Shown piece by piece: positions 58,756 through 64,000 of a DNA stretch of 64,000 nucleotides. The number at the start of each line of letters is the position of its first letter. Positions within the stretch are counted from its first letter, which is position 1. The stretch is from Zoroaster sp. YZ-2022 (Eukaryota > Echinodermata > Asteroidea > Forcipulatida > Zoroasteridae), in NCBI GenBank assembly GCA_029582265.1, contig CM055835.1, positions 13,695,498 to 13,759,497 on the forward strand. Direction: 5' to 3'. The notes under the pieces are model-generated. The model did no database searches. It was not told where the DNA came from and saw nothing but the letters and a program-made list of their open reading frames with translations. A program made the translations under genes and the position numbers.

Positions 58756-60385
58756 GTAAGTAACTAAAAATATGAAATTATCAGTTTCGGTTTTGGTAAC
58801 ACCATATAAATGGTTTGGATCTCAGCTTTTGTAAGTACGATTGCCAAATACATGGTTACGACTAGCCTGGAGATCTGATGTCACGCTTTGAGGTTCGTGA
58901 ATTGTGTACGCCAGATACCGGCTGCCATGTTTCCCGGAGATTCAACTTTGACCTTGGTTGGTAGCTAGCGCGCGAGCCTCAAAGCATGACATCAGATCTG
59001 CAGCACAAATTGTCTGCAATGAAATCCCTTGAATGGTACGGGCAGAGGCTGTCTCTATCCTTGATAGAATAAAGATAAGGGACCAGTCTAGGATTTTCAA
59101 CTAGGAGGCTCTGGTCACCATCAGGGGTCAATCATACAGAGCTGCTTAAAATTAGCAGATAAAATTGCTTACCAGACAAATTTAAATTTCCTCAGTGGAT
59201 TTGTTTGTTACCAGCCAAACTTTCATAAAAAATGTATGCTGAGCATCTGTGTGAAATTGGCCCCAAGAGATAACAACAGTCAACCAGGCAAAGTCTTAAA
59301 GGGATAATATTGTCACGATAAACAGGGCATGGAATTTGGGTGTTAGTTTTAGATTAACCCTCCTACTACTACAAGGGTCAAAATCAGTGAAAATGTTGAA
59401 ATACTTCCCAAGGTATACCCTAGTGCACTTAAAAGTCAAACACTGTCAAACCTTACGTGTAGTAAGTACATTTACTGGTCAAAATGAGTCGACTGTTTTT
59501 GACTGGTAAAAGCATTGTCTAGTATTGTTCAGGGTGGCCAAAATGACAGTAAAAACCAATCAAAAATGCCCCTGTGTGCACATTTGGGTCAACAGTCCAA
59601 ACAGGCAGTTGACTGGTTTTGACCTCTACAGCAACTTTCCACTAAAGTGCATCAATAGGAGGGTTAACTCAACTTGACTACCATAATACCCCACATGATA
59701 AGGTCATATTACCCATTGCTGCTGTGTAAATGAGCCATTAATTTTCAGTCACGGTGTTCATCTTAAACTAGGACATCGATTCCATGCCCTGTTGAAAGTC
59801 TGCTCTGATTGTGATGATGCTGTCCCTTTAAATAAGAAAACTGTTTGAATAGGAGGGAACTAAAATCTGCAATACAACATCTTTTCAGTTGAAAGATTTT
59901 AAACACTGGACCACATTTTTTGTGTGCCCTCTTTTTTGGCAATGTACATGTAGCCCCCTTTTTTGAGACCCTGTTTAATGTCCTTGAACCTTTCTGTGAC
60001 TTCAAGGGTCAAAATCAGTCAAAATGTTGATATACTTGCCAATGTACAAGTATGTATATCTAGTGCACTTAAAAGTCAAACACTGTCAAACCTTACGTGT
60101 AGTAAGTACATTTTACATGTCAAAATGAGTCAACCGTTTTTGACTGGTAAAAGCATCGTCTGGTGTTGTTCAGGGTGGTCAAAATGACAGTAAAAACCAG
60201 TCAAAATTGCCCGTGTGTGCACATTTTGGTCAACAGTCAAACGAGACAGTTGACTGATATTGACCTCTGTAGCTACAGGTGCATGTACATGTAGAGTAGG
60301 AGGGTTAAAAGGGATTATGCAACATTGGTAATGATGAGAAAATTGTGTGTAATTTTGTGTGTTTTAATTTGTTTTTAATCAATAG
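58756..60385. other. ABHD16A-like intron 2 with repeat modules
   Basis: Non-coding. 59380-59650 and 60000-60275 are direct copies containing CACTGTCAAACCTTACGTGT and CAGGGTGG.CAAAATGACAG. The latter part is shared with 58179-58290 and 58379-58500. Confidence 0.75.
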
Positions 60386-60451
60386 ATTACTTTCTGCTGG
60401 TCTTTCTTACTACTACCTCGCCATTCTTACTGGCATTCCTGTATCGGAGAA
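60386..60451 (+). CDS. ABHD16A: ABHD16A-like lipase, exon 3, frame disturbed
   Basis: Bounded by acceptor AATCAATAG and donor GGAGAA|GTAAGT, 66 nt. The first codons in phase 0 read ITFCWS, resembling the FWS of the first membrane segment. The second half makes sense only in another frame: SPFLLAFLYRR, the counterpart of SPFxxxYLYRK. Exon 4 requires phase 1, so 67 nt would be expected; one base appears missing near 60402-60410, or the upstream donor differs. Confidence 0.65.
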
Positions 60452-61319
60452 GTAAGTCTACATTTGTGTATAGTTTTAATCATTAACCCTAACCCCCTAG
60501 GTATTCTGGCTAGGAACCTTCCTGAATCCTCCAAAATCCATCAGTGCACTTTTGGAAACATGCCCTTATCTTCATAATGCACCATGCATTTTCGTTGATC
60601 TTTTATGTTCAGCACTTGTGGCCTGTACTTCTTACCAGGTAGTAATTTTGTCCCATTTGAAGAGGTGAAAGTACCAGTTTCCAACAGTGCTGAATTTTTC
60701 CCCAAAAGTGGCCCTTGGACGATTTTGATGGATTTGGAGTGGTTAGGGTTAACTGTAAATCCCTATGTAGTTCATAGACTTGATTGATTTGAGTGAAATA
60801 CTGCTTTGACGGACATCATTGGATCCATTAATATTTCTAACTAAAACACATTTATTTGTGTAGACCATGTGACTTGACCCTAGTTAGAGTACCAGGCAAA
60901 AGTGTTTGTATTCATATGTAGAGTTGAAAAATAAATCAAATAAAGAATGTTTTCTGCTGATATCTCAAAATACAAGATTTTATGGTTTTTTGTCATAGAC
61001 CAGTGAGCCTGGTGCAATTTTTAGGTACCTTTGGGGCTCTTTTGCAAACATGTGATATCTTTGGTAACCAATGTTTTCCGCCATTACGGCAGTGGTACCA
61101 CATTACTCACGCATGTCACACACATTCTTATAAAATACGCGTTACGCTAGCATTTTGTCAAATAGAGCGAACGGATTGGTTAAAGAAGCACTGGACTGCG
61201 AAGGAAAACGAACGCTTGACGCAGAATGTAGGTACCACCACAGTTATAGTGGCGCCCAGTGAACTGGTCGATGGATTAGTCTATATTTACCAATGAAAAA
61301 TGATCTGGTTTGTAACGTC

Positions 61320-61356
<37 letters not shown>

Positions 61357-61746
61357 TGGATTTATATAGCGCACGTATCCACCAAACTGGTGCTCAAGGC
61401 GCATTATATTATTACCCCTGCTCATCAGGCTCATAAATCATTCCTGAAACCATCTCAGCTCCCTGGGGAGTATATAGCTCAATTGCTGCCATTACAGCGC
61501 ATATAGGGCTAATCAAACACAATAACCAACTCTGCCCTCACAGGTACCCATTTACCCCTGGGTGGAGAGAAGCAATTATGGCAAAGTGTCTTGCTCAAGG
61601 ACACAAGCACCACGGTCGCGGTTGGGATTCGAACCCACATTCTGTCGACTCAGCCATCTGAACACAAATCCGATGCACTAAACCGCTCGACCATGGCACT
61701 CCACATGGCGTCAATATGTACATGATTATTGTTTATATGATTTCAG
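60452..61746. other. ABHD16A-like intron 3
   Basis: Non-coding apart from the SINE at 61320-61703. A CCTGAATCC.CCAAAATCC copy at 60520 belongs to the intron 1 repeat. Confidence 0.6.
61320..61703 (-). mobile_element. tRNA-derived SINE, minus strand
   Basis: (AAT) tail at 61320-61354, body, and a tRNA-like head ending at about 61703 with ATTCGAACCC as box B complement. The head differs from the 28916 copy and matches that at 62430, so it is a subfamily. Confidence 0.85.
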
Positions 61747-61833
61747 ATTATTTCACCTATGAAGGAATGAACACCATTGGCAAGTTAATAGGAGTGGCCT
61801 TGCCTGCATTAGCCTTTGCCATGTGTATCCGAG
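61747..61833 (+). CDS. ABHD16A: ABHD16A-like lipase, exon 4
   Basis: 87 nt, phase 1-1: acceptor GATTTCAG, donor ATCCGAG|GTAAGT. It encodes YFTYEGMNTIGKLIG and the second membrane segment VALPALAFAMCIRG, matching the family's YLSLxxxxxxxxYAG...LRGIGR region. Confidence 0.82.
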
Positions 61834-61990
61834 GTAAGTCAAATATGGTTCAAATTCTTAGATCTGTTCTCTTTTTAATTTTTTTTAATTTTATAAATGA
61901 AACTGCCTTGAAGTGTGGGAAATACTTGAACATTCTGGTATTTAAAATGAACTACAGTACAATGTTTTTTGTGTTTTCTTAAAATTGCAG
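61834..61990. other. ABHD16A-like intron 4
   Basis: A 157-bp AT-rich intron with normal GT/AG ends. Confidence 0.8.
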
Positions 61991-62076
61991 GAATTGGCCG
62001 GTATACCAATGAAGAGTATTGCACTTTCCTAGCATTGCTTGAAAATACCAAAGCAAATAATAGTTACGAACTGAAG
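61991..62076 (+). CDS. ABHD16A: ABHD16A-like lipase, exon 5
   Basis: 86 nt entering in phase 1 and leaving in phase 0: acceptor AATTGCAG, donor CTGAAG|GTATGT. It encodes GIGRYTNEEYCTFLALLENT and ANNSYELK, strongly like the family's GIGRWTNxxYxxFxxxLE segment. This is the best-conserved part in the window and the main reason for the name. Confidence 0.85.
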
Positions 62077-62429
62077 GTATGTCATATGTGAATTACTAAA
62101 TTAATATATTCTTTTTACAGAAACATTTTGTTTTGCATTACGCTGATGCGATGAATTCACCCACATTTATTTATGGTGTAAGTTGAGGACCTGTTTCTGT
62201 TTCCCCTCTTTTTTTCCAGTCTTTGTTCGACTTTAACTTTTTTTTTGGCATTTCCCAATTGATTTGTACATGTTTTTTAACCGAGGGCATTTGCAAACAA
62301 TAACAGCCAACGGAGGAACCAGTCAGTCCCTTTTGCTAGATAAGTCTTCAGTTTACACCAGAAACAGACACATCCACACAGAGCCAAAACCTACAAATAT
62401 GAAAATTACAAGTGCAAGCATTCAAAGAC

Positions 62430-63058
62430 TGTGGTGTGCCATGGTCAAGCGGTTTAGTGCATCGGATTTGTGTTCTGATAGCTGAGTCGTCAGAATGTGG
62501 GTTCGAATCCCAACCGCGACCGTGGTGCTTGTGTCCTTGAGCAAGACACTTTACCATAATTGCTTCGCTCCACCCAGGGAGTAAATGGGTACCTGTGAGG
62601 GCAGAGTTTGTTGTTGTGTTTGATAATAATAATAATAATAATAATGTGTGGACTTATATAGCGCACGTATCCACCAACTAAGTGGTGCTCAAGGCGCATT
62701 CTTTTTTACGTGCATTACACAACACACGGGACCTACAGCTTTACGTCCCATCCGAAGGACGAAGCAATTATGGTTAAGTACCTTGCTCAAGGACACAAGT
62801 GTCACGACCGGGGCTCGAACCCACACCCTGCTGCTGGCAACACCAGAACTTGAGTTAGGTGCGCTAGACCGCTCGGCCACGACACTCCATTAGCCCTATA
62901 TGCGCTGTAATGGCAGCAATTGAGCTGTATACTCCCCAGGGAGCTGAGATGGTTTCAGGAATGATTTATGAGCCTTATGAGCAGTGGTAATAATATAATG
63001 CGCCTTGAGCACCAGTTTGGTGGATACGTGCGCTATATAAGTCCACATTATTATTATT
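62430..63058 (+). mobile_element. tRNA-derived SINE interrupted by a second SINE
   Basis: The tRNA-like head (62430-62525) and first body part run to about 62626. The rest of the same body resumes at about 62890 and ends with an ATT tail at 63058. Between them sits a minus-strand SINE. Confidence 0.82.
62627..62889 (-). mobile_element. tRNA-Leu-type SINE nested in another SINE
   Basis: AAT tail at 62627-62645, shortened body (internal deletion after AAGGCGCATT near 62700), and a head ending GGCCACGACACTCCA at about 62888. Its head matches the 28916 type rather than that of the host SINE. Confidence 0.82.
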
Positions 63059-63293
63059 AAAGACTGAATGATAATATAGATATATAGATATATACATGTA
63101 GATATATATATAAATCCCGATGCAGCATTAGGGTGACCGCTCCATAGAAACGTGCACAAACTTCCCCCTTCCCTTTCCCTTATTTATATATCCTCCAACC
63201 TTCTAAAACTCTGGAAATAAGACGTTTACAGGCTAAGGAAGCGATTTAGGCTATTTCCGAAACAAAATTATGACTTTAAAGGGTAGCTGAGCG

Positions 63294-63321
63294 TTAAGGC
63301 GACCGGAAACGGTCGCCTTAA
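63294..63321. other. Perfect 12-bp stem with GAAA loop
   Basis: TTAAGGCGACCG, GAAA, CGGTCGCCTTAA. It could fold as a stem capped by a GNRA tetraloop on either DNA or RNA. It lies in an intron; no flanking structural RNA was recognised. Confidence 0.8.
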
Positions 63322-63935
63322 TGCAGAGAAATAGCAATTTCTAAAGAAGTTGGTCGCCCTACGCCTGAAATAGTAAGCATATACATATATATATATATAT
63401 ATACATGCATATGAATTTGGCTAATTAAGTGGCATGAACATGTGAGTTTGTGGGTTTTAAAACATGGCGTCCATGCTGACTCACAGTTACATGCTTGAGA
63501 CCAGCCTCTTCATTTTGGTATCTCTGACCTTTGAATTTTGAATGTTGGTCAGCGATACATTTACAGAGCCAAAGCATATATCCTATAACCTTGGATATGT
63601 TTGGTAGTGTTTCCAGTCAATGTAACCTCCAGCTTAGGTTAGTCTGGTACCTTTTTCCATACACATTCATTGTAAACTGTGTATGGGTATTTGCCGATGA
63701 TCTGAGTCAGTGTACCGAACGTTATTCAAAGAAATCCTAATAAAAGTTGTTGTTTGATTAATTTTGAAATATTTGTTTGTTTCCATATTCGCCTGAAAAA
63801 AAAATGAAATTGATTTTGTTTGAGAGTTCCCTCTCAAAATGAAAGCATTTTCAGAGATGGAGTAGTTTCTCCGGTTGATTGTTTGAGAGTGACTCATAAT
63901 GTTATATAAGCAGCCTTTGATGTCTGTTTTTACAG

Positions 63936-64000
63936 AAGCGGCTTCAATACTATGATTTTGAGTTCAGCCATTGGCCACCAGACTTTAGATGGAGTGATGT
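63936..64000 (+). CDS. ABHD16A: ABHD16A-like lipase, exon 6 (cut by window end)
   Basis: Acceptor TTTTTACAG, phase 0. It encodes KRLQYYDFEFSHWPPDFRW, matching the family's YxFDFxxWPVDFxW segment just before the hydrolase domain. The exon continues beyond the window. Confidence 0.85.

Larger units (their letters stand above)
62077..63935. other. ABHD16A-like intron 5 with nested SINEs and hairpin
   Basis: Non-coding; contains the nested SINE complex (62430-63058), an AT microsatellite (63380-63402) and the perfect hairpin at 63294-63321. Confidence 0.7.

Overview
The window is eukaryotic, intron-rich, AT-rich animal DNA. Two split host genes, tRNA-derived SINEs, LINE pieces and a large self-synthesising DNA transposon point to a marine deuterostome. 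An echinoderm is my best guess from the SRCR-domain gene and the repeat style, but the sequence does not settle it.

Layout. 1-985 is a nested inverted and direct repeat. 1141-2450 and 22755-23820 are two halves of one tandem array of degenerate tRNA-like units, split by a Polinton/Maverick element at 2451-22748. The element has terminal inverted repeats of about 285-297 bp and a target duplication (ACATT or ACATTA). It carries decayed genes for a protein-primed-type family B DNA polymerase, a retroviral-type integrase, a packaging ATPase, a double-jelly-roll-type major capsid protein, a minor capsid candidate and several uncharacterised virion-like proteins. At its right end is a gene that reads like a PCNA-type sliding clamp. 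An APE-type LINE (about 14434-17935) sits inside one of its genes. Most genes have frameshifts, so this copy is a fossil.

23.8-32.2 kb is mostly non-coding, with SINEs and small repeats. From 50505 down to 32226 on the minus strand lies a six-exon host gene. Its predicted product is a secreted-leader, three-SRCR, cysteine-rich (somatomedin-B-like), family B seven-transmembrane receptor of about 1181 residues. Its last intron contains a recent 2.59 kb tandem duplication.

50.7-56.1 kb is intergenic and holds a striking foldback element at 52108-52494. From 56149 to the window end on the plus strand are the first six exons of an ABHD16A-like membrane phosphatidylserine lipase gene. Its introns are full of minisatellites and SINEs. 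Exon 3 has a one-base frame problem.
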